A stretch of 64,000 nucleotides of DNA from Hyphomicrobiales bacterium (GCA_021775755.1 JAJFHE010000052.1:1-64000), one strand, 5' to 3'; counted from the first letter of the stretch, positions 1-9,992 are shown. A program made the numbers and translations. The notes: generated by a model not told the origin, from the sequence alone.

Positions 1-59
1 TTCGGCAACAAAGGTTCAATCACACTCCACTCAAAGTCGCTCAGATCAAATCGCGCCAT
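1..59 (-). CDS. IS5-family (IS427-like) transposase, N-terminal part cut by the window edge
   Basis: Read on the minus strand from the ATG at 57–59, the first 19 codons give MARFDLSDFEWSVIEPLLP, the characteristic opening of IS5-family transposases of the IS427 type. A good ribosome site (GGAGG) lies about 7 bases upstream. The rest of the gene runs off the window, so it cannot be judged intact or broken. The insertion sequence end probably lies within about 60 bases upstream (to roughly 113), but without the other end the terminal repeat cannot be confirmed. Confidence 0.75.
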   Translation of the reverse strand, partial: MARFDLSDFEWSVIEPLLP

Positions 60-543
60 GGCAAATCCTCCATGGCACAATAGAATCTGACTCGCAGCAA
101 TTTGGGAATCCCAATCAATCGTTTATGGGTACGTGACCTAGCAAGATCGCCAAACTGTCTCATGAATGGGGTCCACCTCTTGTAGTCGATGAACTGCGAT
201 TGGAAAACGTTGCACCCGACAAAGTGGCCAAATGGAAGCGTCGTGAGTGGGTTCCATCGATATACGCACACATGGTTTCTTTGACGCATTTGGCTAGCAG
301 CTGAGGATCGATAAACTGGGCACGGGTTCACGTTAGTACTATTTCTCACGAAGGGGGGCAGATGTCACAGCACGGTGCCAGATACATTCGCAGCCACAGC
401 GTCGGGTTGCAAATTCTCACCAAACGTTTTGGCGCTTCGTTCGACGGGAGTAGCATGCGTCATCACTTCAATCATCCCATGGCCGTTTCATCACACATCT
501 ATGCATTCCAAACAACGTTAATAAATGACCTGCGAACATCGCA
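60..543. other. Gap between IS end and glycosyltransferase gene
   Basis: It holds the upstream region and probable terminal repeat of the IS5-type element up to about 113. The remaining 430 bases have short open frames on both strands but no ribosome site or recognisable product. I see no convincing gene. Confidence 0.5.
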
Positions 544-2970
544 ATGAAACTGCAAGAACCTCTAGTGTCCATCGTTGTTACAGTAAGTGATTGGGAGCAA
601 GAACTGGGCGCAACGCTTGATTCTATTCGTGCGCAAACTATTGGCGACTTTTGTTGCATCGTAGTTGAGGATCAGGCCCGCGCAAGCGAGACATACGATT
701 TGCCTGACAGAGTTAGAAAGGACACGCGCTTCCGTTTCCTCTCTCACCGTGTTCCTTCAGATACCAATGCGGCTCGCGATACTGGCCTAAGGGCAGTAGC
801 CACCGAGTACGTCTGCTTTATCGAATCCGGCAAAACGCTTCACCCTGACACTGTTGAAGCTCGCTTCGCGGCTCTAATCAAAACGCACGCGCCACTTGTT
901 GCTGGCGTATTTGACGGGCCCTCCAGTGCGAATGCCCAAATCCTATCAACAAGTGCTCAGCGCCATTTACATGTCCACGATGTAATAGACATTTTTTCAG
1001 CCCAAGCGTGTAGCACCTTAAGAACCAACCAGCTGCTATTGCGAACGCAAGCGCTGAAGTCCATCGGCGGGTTTGAGGCGGACGCCGCAATCCGCGATGA
1101 CGCGGCCACTTGGCTGCGTTTTCTACGACACGGGTATGTTTTTCTGTCATCGACTTCTTACATTGAGACACAGCGTACTGGCCATCAACTCATTCGGCAA
1201 GTTACTCCACAGTCCGAACGTGACGATGTCCCCCGGCCGCGTAGTGTCGAATCAATTGCCTTGTGCATCGAATGCACACGCGATCGTGCGCTGCTATGCC
1301 TAAACGAGCCTTTGGAAACCTATAAAAAGCAGCTCACGATATATCACACCGTCCTTCGCTCCATCATCGACGACTTCGTCGACCTGCAACCATCAAACGT
1401 TGTAGCAACCAAAGTCGCACACCAAATACCTGACCTCTGTGGAGCTCTGCTTTATCGCTACGATCCACGGGAAGAGTTCCAGAACTGCCTTCGCGACACG
1501 GATGCAGCGGAGGCAGACGACGTAAAGACCATCACGCGCATTGAAGACTCAATCAAAACGCTTCTTGATGGCTTTCCGAGCAAAACCAGCTTCCATAATG
1601 GTAATCGCATTTGTCAGCCAAACATCGACATCCTTTTCTTGCCCCATAACTCTTACCACATGTGGACCATTTCTCTCTGTTTGGACGCGCTCAAGAGGCG
1701 CGACCTAAGATGCGGTGTCGTGGACTTGAGCATTCACTTTGGGAACGAGGGCGTACGTGGCAAGGCCAAGGAACTCGGAATTTCCTTAATCCCATTCAGT
1801 AAGATGGTGTTTGGCAAATATCGACCGAAAGTGTTGGTGTCGTTTAACGACTGGGAAGCGATCGCGCGGTCGGTTTTGATAGCCGGTGACGAGTGCGGTA
1901 TAGAGACTGCATGTATCGTCGAAGGAATTCAGGATTATGATGATTGCGATACCGGCCGACGTCGCCACGCGTACAAAACCGCGGCGCACATACTGTTGCC
2001 CGGCGAGTTTGACCGGCGATACTTCGGTGGCTCTACACAAAGCACAGAAGTCGTGGGCGTACCTCGAATCGCATATTTACGAAAGCAAGAATTTCCGCGG
2101 AGTTCAAACAGCCCAACGGTAGCGCTTATAAACTCCAACTTCTCTTACGGCGTCCTAGAGGACGTTAGGGATACTTGGCTTACAGACGCGGTCGAAGCGT
2201 GCAGGAAATGCGGCATTGAACCAGTCATCTCCCGCCACCGCGCTGATGCCGGCACATTGTTCCCCGATTTGGTGGCAACAGCGGATTTCTACGAGGCACT
2301 CGCTGCCTCTGACATCGTGATTCAGCGCTTTTCATCAGGCATACTGGAGGCGCTCGCGATGAAGCGCCCGGTCCTATATTACAACCCTCACAACGAACGG
2401 GTGGACAAGTTCAAGGATACAGGTGGTGCGTTCATCAGCGCAAAAACATTTGATGACCTCGTTGCTGCGCTGGCTTCAGAACACACTTATCAGTTCGACA
2501 TCGCGTCGGCCGACCGCTTTTTGGATCACCATTGCGGTGCGCTACAACTCGACCCATCAGAAGCAATTTCGGATTATCTCGCCGCTCTCGTTGCAGCGAA
2601 CTCGCGATCAACAAACAAGAGGTTTTGTCAGTTTTCCGCCTATTTGACTGCAATAGACGCATACAGCGCTTGCTGTTCAGATCTTTGGATTCTGAAAAAG
2701 CTGTTCCTAGCTCGGTATGGCAATGAAAGTATTTTTCGCCGTTTTGCACACAATGTTGTGTCACGTGCGTTCAAAGAAAAAGCACGCAGCGTAACCCGCG
2801 ACCATGTTGTGTTTCAAAGTTCCATTGATGCGTCGACACAGTTTCTTCGGGCGAAGATGAAACTGTCTTATGATTCAGGTTCTGTTAGCTCCCTATCAAA
2901 AACGTGCGCACTAAGATCTCACCAATGGCGAGACTATTTGGCGATACAGATCATAAAACTCTTAGGCTAA
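544..2970 (+). CDS. Two-domain glycosyltransferase (GT2 plus GT-B-like), 808 aa
   Basis: Residues about 8–210 form a GT-A family 2 glycosyltransferase: the opening LVSIVVTVSDWEQELGATLD and the IVVED strand are typical of the nucleotide-sugar binding fold. Residues about 355–680 look like a second, GT-B-type domain, with a late segment (SDIVIQRFSSGILEALAMKR, then a proline-rich loop) resembling the C-terminal nucleotide-binding half of such enzymes. The two are joined by a helical linker. It probably adds sugars to a surface polysaccharide in the cytoplasm. The ATG at 544 has no good ribosome site, so the start is uncertain. It is the first intact gene of the polysaccharide block. Donor and acceptor cannot be read from sequence. 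Confidence 0.75.
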   Translation: MKLQEPLVSIVVTVSDWEQELGATLDSIRAQTIGDFCCIVVEDQARASETYDLPDRVRKDTRFRFLSHRVPSDTNAARDTGLRAVATEYVCFIESGKTLHPDTVEARFAALIKTHAPLVAGVFDGPSSANAQILSTSAQRHLHVHDVIDIFSAQACSTLRTNQLLLRTQALKSIGGFEADAAIRDDAATWLRFLRHGYVFLSSTSYIETQRTGHQLIRQVTPQSERDDVPRPRSVESIALCIECTRDRALLCLNEPLETYKKQLTIYHTVLRSIIDDFVDLQPSNVVATKVAHQIPDLCGALLYRYDPREEFQNCLRDTDAAEADDVKTITRIEDSIKTLLDGFPSKTSFHNGNRICQPNIDILFLPHNSYHMWTISLCLDALKRRDLRCGVVDLSIHFGNEGVRGKAKELGISLIPFSKMVFGKYRPKVLVSFNDWEAIARSVLIAGDECGIETACIVEGIQDYDDCDTGRRRHAYKTAAHILLPGEFDRRYFGGSTQSTEVVGVPRIAYLRKQEFPRSSNSPTVALINSNFSYGVLEDVRDTWLTDAVEACRKCGIEPVISRHRADAGTLFPDLVATADFYEALAASDIVIQRFSSGILEALAMKRPVLYYNPHNERVDKFKDTGGAFISAKTFDDLVAALASEHTYQFDIASADRFLDHHCGALQLDPSEAISDYLAALVAANSRSTNKRFCQFSAYLTAIDAYSACCSDLWILKKLFLARYGNESIFRRFAHNVVSRAFKEKARSVTRDHVVFQSSIDASTQFLRAKMKLSYDSGSVSSLSKTCALRSHQWRDYLAIQIIKLLG

Positions 2971-3026
2971 GCTACGTTGTCCAGTTTCCAGTCATTGCGC
3001 GTTGCGATGTGCATCTTCGGCCAGTG

Positions 3027-3980
3027 TTACATTGCCATCTCGGATAATGCCATACTAACCGTTTTCCGATTTACCCGATCGACCGCTTCGGCGGTGTTAG
3101 AGCCATTGTGTGTACCGAATACACATTGGTCCAGTTCACGCAAGGGATCATCTAATGGCAAAGGCTCCACCTCAAACACATCGAGCCCGGCACCGGAGAC
3201 GGGCCCCTTCGTTAATGCACGATACAGTGCCGTGCTATCGACCAACGGACCCCTTGCCACATTAATCAGGTAACTGCCTTCCTTCATCGCGAATAATGTC
3301 TCGGCGTTCATCATGTGCCGGTTTTCGCTCGTTAGGTTGCAAGCCAACACCAAGACATCTGCTTGATCGACCACCTGACGAAACTCCAGCTGCTTGGTGC
3401 CTGTTTTCTGCAACTCCTTTTCTGGAACAAGTATCGCATCGCAGCCGATCGTCTGCATTCCAAATGCATGGCCGCGGGTAACGATCTGACGACCTATTGA
3501 TCCTAGCCCTACAACACCGAGAGTGAGCCCGTTCAGCGACCGCCCGACAACTTTCGACCACCCACCTTCTCTGATTGATCTGTCCATTCGATGGTAGCCG
3601 CGTGCCAGCATCAGGATGAGCGAGAATGCCGCGTCTGCTACTTCGTGGCCAAACTGACCGGGTGTGTTGAGTACCCTTATGCCTAGTTCTGCAGCCGCAT
3701 CCGCATCAACACTGTCCGTGCCAATGCCCCAGCGAATGATTGTTTTGAGTTCGTTCTGTGCGCCATGTTCCAGCACCGAGCGCGGCATCGGGTCATCACC
3801 GCAAATCGCTACATTGCATTCTTTGAAGAGCGCAGACATTTCAGCTTCGCTGAATTGTTGCCCCTTGGGTTGAGCTAGTACGAGTTCAACACCTTTCTCC
3901 GCAATTTCAGCACGATACTTATCGATCTCCCGTAGGAGATGATGGCAAGTTATTAGCAAAGTCCGATTATCAGCGGCCAT
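3027..3980 (-). CDS. D-isomer-specific 2-hydroxyacid dehydrogenase
   Basis: This is a 317-aa NAD-dependent dehydrogenase of the SerA/2-hydroxyacid family. The Rossmann motif GLGSIGRQ is at about 158–165. The catalytic set is present: Arg in INVARGPLVD, Glu in DVFEVEPL and His in FGTHNGSN. It lacks the C-terminal ACT domain of full-length SerA. The ATG at 3980 was chosen because GAGGCGGG precedes it and it overlaps the stop of the upstream cytidylyltransferase by 11 bases; an upstream ATG at 4007 would give a longer overlap. The overlap implies translational coupling, so its substrate is likely a sugar acid or precursor in the same polysaccharide pathway rather than 3-phosphoglycerate. That role is inference. 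Confidence 0.85.
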   Translation of the reverse strand: MAADNRTLLITCHHLLREIDKYRAEIAEKGVELVLAQPKGQQFSEAEMSALFKECNVAICGDDPMPRSVLEHGAQNELKTIIRWGIGTDSVDADAAAELGIRVLNTPGQFGHEVADAAFSLILMLARGYHRMDRSIREGGWSKVVGRSLNGLTLGVVGLGSIGRQIVTRGHAFGMQTIGCDAILVPEKELQKTGTKQLEFRQVVDQADVLVLACNLTSENRHMMNAETLFAMKEGSYLINVARGPLVDSTALYRALTKGPVSGAGLDVFEVEPLPLDDPLRELDQCVFGTHNGSNTAEAVDRVNRKTVSMALSEMAM

Positions 3981-4656
3981 AGCCCGCCTCAAAAAGCTTT
4001 TCTGCAATTATGAAATCATGCTCCTCATCAAGATCCACGGCCTCAAGGGCGTCAGTAATGTACATATAGGGTCGGTTGCCGATCCGTTTGCGGGTTTTTA
4101 CAAATTCTTCGCCGCTAAATATGTAAAAACATGAATTTTCTTCGAAATATGGAGGTAAGTCTTGTGTTTTCAAAAGTATATTATCGTTATGATTAACCGG
4201 CCTAGACAACTCGTCCCAATATCTACACTGTCTTTTTGTTACACTAAAAACAGAATCGTATATTGGATATTTCTCCATAAATATATTTATTGCATCGTCA
4301 AATGTTTTCAGTCCAATTAGAGGGTTTGTAGAGTGAGTTTGTAAGTAAAATGTAGATTCTATTTTCTCTACATCGTGTAATAAAATATCATTCATTGGTA
4401 CCCAGTCACCTAGTAGTTCAGATGGTCGATCTATCACAATGACATCGGGGTAAATATCCAGGCACTGTTCTTTTATCAATTCTGAATCTGTGTTGATTAC
4501 GACCCTTTCAATTCTCTTACACGCTAAAAGTTTATCCAGCGTATGCTGGTACAAGGGTCGCCCGTCTCCAAACGCCCGGTAGTTCTTGCCAGGAATCCGC
4601 ACCGATTCGTGTCGCATTGGCATTAGTGCTATAAGCGAATAAGTCATTCTAGCCAC
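3970..4656 (-). CDS. Acylneuraminate-type (CMP-sugar) cytidylyltransferase
   Basis: A 228-aa protein of the NeuA/KdsB-like cytidylyltransferase family, which activates a nonulosonic acid or related acidic sugar with CTP. The N-terminal nucleotide-binding signature is clear (ALMPMRHESVRIPGKNYRAF), followed by the TLDKLLA helix and, further on, LQTHSTNPL, the region that contacts sugar and metal. The start at 4656 is GTG; an in-frame ATG lies at 4647 and is equally possible. The gene is clearly AT-rich compared with the chromosome, suggesting acquisition by transfer. It is coupled by overlap to the dehydrogenase downstream. Which acidic sugar it activates is unknown; no NeuB or NeuC homologue is in view. 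Confidence 0.85.
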   Translation of the reverse strand: MARMTYSLIALMPMRHESVRIPGKNYRAFGDGRPLYQHTLDKLLACKRIERVVINTDSELIKEQCLDIYPDVIVIDRPSELLGDWVPMNDILLHDVEKIESTFYLQTHSTNPLIGLKTFDDAINIFMEKYPIYDSVFSVTKRQCRYWDELSRPVNHNDNILLKTQDLPPYFEENSCFYIFSGEEFVKTRKRIGNRPYMYITDALEAVDLDEEHDFIIAEKLFEAGYGR

Positions 4657-4728
4657 GCCCTAAACATGGTTGTTTTCGAGCCATTATTGCACTTATGGCG
4701 CTATAAGTAAGTAGGTATATCAAAATTG

Positions 4729-5673
4729 TTACCTATTGTTGTAATCTATTATATTTACGTCAGTTTTATAACTTTTTTCATTTCGTAAATTTTCAGATGG
4801 ATAGTAAAATCTCTTCACCAATTCTCTTCTGCTCATTTCTCTCAAGTTAAATCCCTGATACGTACCAATAAACTGATTGATGCGAAAGAGAGCTATTTCT
4901 AGAATTGTTCTCAATAGTACTTTGTTCTTGCATGAAGTCATCGCATCCACTGCGATGTTTACAAGCGTAAGGCGTGCTGCATCTAACAGACTGAAATGGA
5001 GCTTATCGTCCTCGATACCCCTTAGCGCTATTGCCTCTCGCCGATACCTGTTCCTGACCTGAGACCAATTCTCCTCATGCACGTGAACAATTTCTGCATC
5101 GGACACGTAGGCCACTTTTCCTCCGTCGCGTACGGCTTGTTTCGCCCAATGCAAGTCTTCCAATCCTGTTAAATCTTCGTCATATCTTCGACGATCCCAA
5201 TCACTCTTGCGAATGGCGCAGTTGGCGTTATTGCAGAAATAGCCTCGTTGCGGCACTTCTGAGGTGTCTGGAAACCACGTTTGAAAAAGGCACTTTTCCG
5301 AAAAATTGTTAGTCGGCCCGCCTCGTTGTTTCCCGTACGATACCCGTATTGCTTCCGATCGAAACGGCCCCAGTAAGTTTCCCAGCCACCCCTTCGAGAC
5401 GGGATAAACATGCGCGCTCACAAAGACCAGGTACTCTCCCTTGGCAATTTCGCAACCGACATTCAGCGCCTTCCCAAATGTGAATTGCTCCTTTTCAATT
5501 CTGACAACCCGTGCGTTATGAGAATGCGCAATCTTGCGGGTTCGGTCAGTTGAACCAGAATCAACGACGATAACTTCGTGGTCCTGATATTCTTGCGACT
5601 CAATCCCATATAAAAGCTTTCCTAAATGTTCCTCCTCATTGTAAGCCCGAACTATAATAGATGCCTTACACAT
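4729..5673 (-). CDS. Family 2 glycosyltransferase
   Basis: A 314-aa GT2 enzyme. The N-terminus has the hallmarks ASIIVRAYNEEEHLGKLL and EVIVVDSGSTDRT, with the later segment GLEDLHWAKQAV corresponding to the ED motif near the catalytic base. A C-terminal helical region (about 230–300) may associate with the membrane, but no clear multi-pass segment is seen. The ATG at 5673 is preferred over one 23 codons upstream because homology begins there and AAGGCAG lies about 8 bases before it. It is AT-rich, like the neighbouring cytidylyltransferase, and transcribed in the same direction. It probably transfers a sugar during exopolysaccharide or LPS assembly. Confidence 0.8.
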   Translation of the reverse strand: MCKASIIVRAYNEEEHLGKLLYGIESQEYQDHEVIVVDSGSTDRTRKIAHSHNARVVRIEKEQFTFGKALNVGCEIAKGEYLVFVSAHVYPVSKGWLGNLLGPFRSEAIRVSYGKQRGGPTNNFSEKCLFQTWFPDTSEVPQRGYFCNNANCAIRKSDWDRRRYDEDLTGLEDLHWAKQAVRDGGKVAYVSDAEIVHVHEENWSQVRNRYRREAIALRGIEDDKLHFSLLDAARLTLVNIAVDAMTSCKNKVLLRTILEIALFRINQFIGTYQGFNLREMSRRELVKRFYYPSENLRNEKSYKTDVNIIDYNNR

Positions 5674-5742
5674 TTCGACTGCCTTGCAAGAAATATAAGT
5701 TGTCGTTACCTGACATAACATTATAGTGATTGAACTTGGCAT

Positions 5743-6444
5743 AATGTTGTATGTAATATGGGAAAATGGACGTGAAGGGACTAATTGTAATTTAGTCTAT
5801 ACATATTCATGGGTCAAATTGAACAGTCTAACCGCTCGAAAACCATATTTCACGCCTCTTATTCTCCCTACATTTAGCAACAGGCCACATCTACACGTTC
5901 TAATAGCAGGATTGGGACCTCTCATCCAAGCGATGCATTGATCGACTTGCCTTAGGTTCTTTCAATAACCTGCAAATCGCCAAATTTGGTTTTAATCAAA
6001 ATCACCAAATGCCTGCATTGATGATATGCTTTGGCGTCGATGCTTTGAGTTCCGGTGACAGTAATTCTACCTACCCTCCAAGTAACTCCACCTACGTTCC
6101 AGGTTGTGAGCCTGCAGTTGCGTTCATCCCGTAATTCCGTCCCAAATCATACACGTGGCGCTCGTTATAATGCATATTTCTATTGATTTCTAAATGCTAA
6201 TTTATGTCAACAACGAACGCGTAACGAATTTGTGATTTTGGTGAGGTAATTTGTAGCAGTAGTTAGATTGTTGATGATTGTAGAATAATTTTGAAACTTC
6301 CTTATTGTCATACTAGTCAGTTTTATATCAGTGCTTAAACCTAAATATTTTATGGTAATATAGCTATGATCTTAATATTATCGTGAAACGTGTTAAACTC
6401 TTAAGGTTCCGGGCTCTTGCGCCGTCTTCTTAAGTGTGGGGTAA
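5743..6444. other. AT-rich gap without a recognisable gene
   Basis: About 700 bases, very AT-rich in the second half (6180–6400). It contains short open frames but none with a ribosome site or recognisable product. It likely contains the promoter of the minus-strand glycosyltransferase operon and upstream sequence of the DDE gene. No terminal inverted repeat for that DDE gene was identified. Confidence 0.5.
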
Positions 6445-7503
6445 ATGGGGGGAGGTATGAATCGTGAAACGGAAAAGTCACAACAGGAAAAGGGTAAAGC
6501 GTCTGAGTCTCACAATGAAGTGGATCTGTCGGTTGGCGAGATAGCCGAGCATCTACGCGGACTAGCGGCATCTGGGCGTCGGCAGGGCGTAGAGAGTACG
6601 GACTTCGGCGAGTGGCGATCACGGTATCAATCGGAGGGCTTTGCCGGTCTGCGTGATGTTGAAGACCGCGGCACGGCGACCTCGCGCGGGACTTCGATTG
6701 AACTGGCTACAGGGGTGAAAAACATCGCATTCGCGCACCCTGCTCTCGGATGCAATCGCATCGAATTGTTGTTGGAAAAAGAAGGCGTGTCGCTTTCGTC
6801 TGTCACCATTCAAAAGATCCTGAATGAAAACGGCATTGGGACACGGAGAGAGCGGGCGGCGGCTTTAGAAGAGGCTCTTAGAGCGGAGGGCTTTGCGCCG
6901 AGCGCTGAACAGGTGTCCTTTCTGGAAAAGATGAATCCCTGCTTTCGCGAACGGGCGTCAGAGAGTAAAGCTCCTGGCAAAAAAATGGCGGCTGATACTA
7001 TATTTCTGGGCAAAGTGACGGGTCTCGGTAAGATTTACTTGCACGCGATGATCGATACCTTCTGCTCTTATGCTTTTGGCTTTTTGCATCCATCGAAACA
7101 GCCGGAAGCGTCCGTTGCGTGTCTGCATAATCAGGTGCTGCCGCACTACAGGACTCTGGGCATCGGCATCGCCACGATTGTTACAGATGGTGGTCGCGAG
7201 TTTTGCGGTACGACTTTGCACCCATATGAACTCTACCTGACGCTCGCTGGAATCCAGCACGTCCGAAGAAATCTCGACGAATTTGCCAGCAACGGTTTCG
7301 CAGAACGGTTTCGACAAATTGTGAAAGAGGAGTTAGTCAAAGGCCGACTGCAAGGGCAATCTTTTGAGACACTCGAAGCGCTTTCGATTGAATTTGACAC
7401 CTGGTTGCGCGAATATAACCATCTCCGGCCAATGCACGGTTATCGCAACTACGGTCGCACACCGTTCGAGGTCCAGAGCACACATCTAACAATCAAAGAC
7501 TGA
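6445..7503 (+). CDS. Integrase-core (rve-type DDE) transposase, IS481/IS3-like
   Basis: A 352-aa transposase. The N-terminal half (about 30–135) is helix-turn-helix-like, ending in ILNENGIGTRRER, the usual end of the DNA-binding region in IS481/IS3 relatives. The catalytic core follows, with acidic residues at about D184 (AADTIF), D248 (IVTDGGREF) and E287 (NGFAERF). The tail LREYNHLRPMHGYRNYGRTP is typical for the family. It appears full-length and uninterrupted. I could not find clear terminal inverted repeats, so it may be a stranded copy or a lineage with short ends. It sits between the polysaccharide genes and a broken galU and may have contributed to decay there. Confidence 0.8.
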   Translation: MGGGMNRETEKSQQEKGKASESHNEVDLSVGEIAEHLRGLAASGRRQGVESTDFGEWRSRYQSEGFAGLRDVEDRGTATSRGTSIELATGVKNIAFAHPALGCNRIELLLEKEGVSLSSVTIQKILNENGIGTRRERAAALEEALRAEGFAPSAEQVSFLEKMNPCFRERASESKAPGKKMAADTIFLGKVTGLGKIYLHAMIDTFCSYAFGFLHPSKQPEASVACLHNQVLPHYRTLGIGIATIVTDGGREFCGTTLHPYELYLTLAGIQHVRRNLDEFASNGFAERFRQIVKEELVKGRLQGQSFETLEALSIEFDTWLREYNHLRPMHGYRNYGRTPFEVQSTHLTIKD

Positions 7504-7610
7504 GTTGTTGCACAAGCTGGCCTTTGGGCCGCTGTCCGTTCCTGGTTGTGCGACAGCCAGCGAAAAACCAGCAGATCACAATTTTCCTGCCGGTGTACGC
7601 CTTATGACAA

Positions 7611-8535
7611 CTACCGGCGCCAGACGGCCGTGATTCTCCAGACACCGTAACTCAATTCAACGTTATGCAGAACATCGATCATCGCCTTTGCAAAATTCCA
7701 CCTTGGACCTTCGCGGCTGAGCGCAAAAGCGACGTTGGCTGACAGAAAACCGGCCTTGTCTGCGCAGTCAGAGGAGCGGCCCCTGAAATGGCAGTCGTAC
7801 GAATCCTTGGTCTGCATGAGACCGAGCAACGCGTCGGCGATCTGGACTTCGCCGCCGGACCTCAGGTCCAACGATGTCAGAATACCGAAAATCTCAGGCT
7901 GTGGAATGTAGCCGCCCAAAATTATCAGGTTCGAAGGAGCTTCCTTCATCCTGGGCTTTTCAGTCATGCCGGTAATCCGGAAGGCATTGCCGAGGTCCTC
8001 GCCGACACCAACGACACCGCAATTTTGCGGAAGCGTTCACGCGGCACTCCTCGGCTGCGATGATGTTACCGCAATGTTCGTTGTAGATATCCATCTTCTG
8101 CGCAAGGCAGCCGCGATTGGCGTGGATGAGAACGTCCGGCAGAAATAGGGCAAAGGGCTCATGGTCAACGAGTTCGCGGGCGCACGACGCTAAGTTACCC
8201 AGCCCCAACGACTCTTGCTGGCGCGTAAAGCTCGTTTGCCCTGCACTCCCGCAAGTCGCCTTCCAACAGCTCCAGTTCTTCGAGTTTATCGCGCTGGCGC
8301 AGGGTTTCCTCCAATTCATACCGCTTATCGAAGTGGTTCTCGATGAGACCCTTGTTGCGGCCGACGATGAAAATGAAGTGCTCGATGCCGGCTTCGCGCG
8401 CCTCATTGCCCACGATCCGAATGGCCGGACGGTCGACAACGGGCAACACTTCTTTGGGCATTTCCTCGGTGGCGGGCAGGAAGCGGGTGCTCAAACCTGC
8501 CACGGGAAGCACACCTTTTATCTTGAAGAGGCATC
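7611..8535 (-). pseudogene. galU: galU (UTP–glucose-1-phosphate uridylyltransferase) pseudogene
   Basis: On the minus strand, GalU sequence is spread over three reading frames. Around 8512 the N-terminus reads VLPVAGLSTRFLPATEEMPK and continues to DLRECRANELY. After a frame change near 8220 it continues as TSFTRQQESLGLG and PFALFLPDVLI. After another near 7970 it continues as EKPRMKEAPSNLIILGGYI and AGFLSANVAFAL. Key residues have drifted (an N-terminal TKAMPKE-type motif reads TEEMPKE) and the C-terminus is degraded. No proper start codon is visible. GalU makes UDP-glucose for polysaccharides, so its ruin beside the polysaccharide genes suggests the island copy is dispensable. Confidence 0.85.
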
Positions 8536-8539
8536 GTTT

Positions 8540-8865
8540 AATCCAAATTTGTAATTATCTAAAGCAATGTAATTGGACTCTGCTTCACTGCGCCACCTAT
8601 TTCTACTAAAGCTTAATATTACTCATGTATTAATTTGTATTTACAACCCGATCGTAGAGATTGATTATTAGACCTACTAGTATTGAATAGAGAGAAATTT
8701 CGTCTACGGAACACACAATCACGCCCGTTTGCTAGACCATTGTTTTGGTCGAGCGGTGAATCATGCGGGACCTTAGAAGGACGTCTTTAGGTCCAGAGGA
8801 GTGGTCTTTCGGCCGGTTCTTGTCGCGGTCATCGGGGGAGTAGTTTTGGCCGAAATTCTGATCAA
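8540..8865. other. Gap upstream of the exported TagO-like gene
   Basis: About 325 bases. The first 150 are AT-rich. It probably holds the promoter of the gene at 8866, but no convincing -35/-10 pair, terminator or small gene was seen. Confidence 0.4.
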
Positions 8866-9660
8866 ATGATGTTTAGGTTGTTAATCAGCTCACCAACGAG
8901 ATTTCGCACGTTTCTGCTCGCGTCCTTGGTTTTAGTTTGCGCTCAGTCACAAGCGGTCTCGCAAGACTCGCTGATTTTTTCTACCAGCAAGCTCTGTGGT
9001 TTGTTCGACGTCGCCAAAGACAGAATCTCTTGTGCTGATCGCATGTTGTCTGAACGAGAGGGCCGCGGCAGCAACGCCACTTCGGATGCAGAACCGATCA
9101 TTGCTTTGGCGCGGGCCTATAACGGAATTGTTCGCTTGTTTGGAACAGCGAGGCCGCGCTTCTCTGGTGCGTTATCGGTATCAATGACCCCCGGAGGCTT
9201 TGAGGTCTCCGGCTTGGGCAGTTGGAACGTATCAATGCGTCCCGATCTTTTTGACGGATCTCCGCACATTGCTGTGTCCATTCAGACTGCAGCTTATACG
9301 AGCCACGGCAATACAAATCCCGTAGCCGAGCCCCTTCTCTTTGTTCAGTGCCTTGGCGGCGCAACGAGCATCCATATTGACTGGAAGCTGTCCCGTTCAC
9401 TTGGTGCAGGCGAGATTGCATCCGGCCGGCTGAGTGTGTCCGGTGGACGCATACTCGCTGACCACGTTGGGCTCGGGGAGAATGGCCGAACCACAGGGTT
9501 TTGGAGCCACGAACCCAGCATATCGGTGTTGTTGTCGATGCTGCAGAGCCAAACGCTCGTCGCCCAGATCGCGTCGCGTAACGGCTCTGCAGTCGCCGCT
9601 TTCGATACCTCGGATCTTTCAGACGCGATCGTACCCGTGCGGGCGGCCTGCGATTGGTAA
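8866..9660 (+). CDS. Exported protein, TagO/VasI-like
   Basis: A 264-aa protein with an N-terminal signal peptide (hydrophobic stretch FLLASLVLVCAQ, likely cleaved near AVS/QDS at about 31–33). The mature part is beta-rich. The C-terminal signature FDTSDLSDAIVPVRAACDW matches the ending of proteins annotated as type VI secretion-associated TagO/VasI and related periplasmic proteins. No type VI genes are present here, so the role is unknown; a stand-alone periplasmic protein is likely. The ATG at 8866 has only a weak ribosome site, and the next codon is also ATG. Confidence 0.6.
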   Translation: MMFRLLISSPTRFRTFLLASLVLVCAQSQAVSQDSLIFSTSKLCGLFDVAKDRISCADRMLSEREGRGSNATSDAEPIIALARAYNGIVRLFGTARPRFSGALSVSMTPGGFEVSGLGSWNVSMRPDLFDGSPHIAVSIQTAAYTSHGNTNPVAEPLLFVQCLGGATSIHIDWKLSRSLGAGEIASGRLSVSGGRILADHVGLGENGRTTGFWSHEPSISVLLSMLQSQTLVAQIASRNGSAVAAFDTSDLSDAIVPVRAACDW

Positions 9661-9992
9661 CCCCGCGCACGGATCATGGCTTTAGGGATCACATGCCAAA
9701 CAAGATCTCCATCTCGCGACACGATGAACGGACGAGGAACAGTGCAGAACGCGGCACAATTTGGTCCTTTTCCAGTCTCCGGCTGCAACCGACCATGGAA
9801 CTTTGTTACCGCAGCAGCGCGTGCGCTGACCAAGGCTGATCTCTTTCTGCACACTCAAAGCCGGGGCTGAACATGATGAAAACTTTTGCAAAATTTGCGA
9901 CTTCAGACCATCCTTCCGTAACACTGCCACTGCGCACAGGAGCTTGTCAGCCGATCGCAAGTGCCGACCTCCCAGACAAGGGGGGAGACGCT
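9661..9992. other. Gap after the exported protein gene
   Basis: About 330 bases with only short overlapping open frames and no recognisable product. A possible in-frame upstream start (9873) of the following hypothetical gene lies within it. Confidence 0.35.

Noticed and set aside
6061-6160. Possible terminal repeat of the DDE element
   Set aside because: Sequences before and after the transposase gene were compared by eye and no matching inverted repeat was found.
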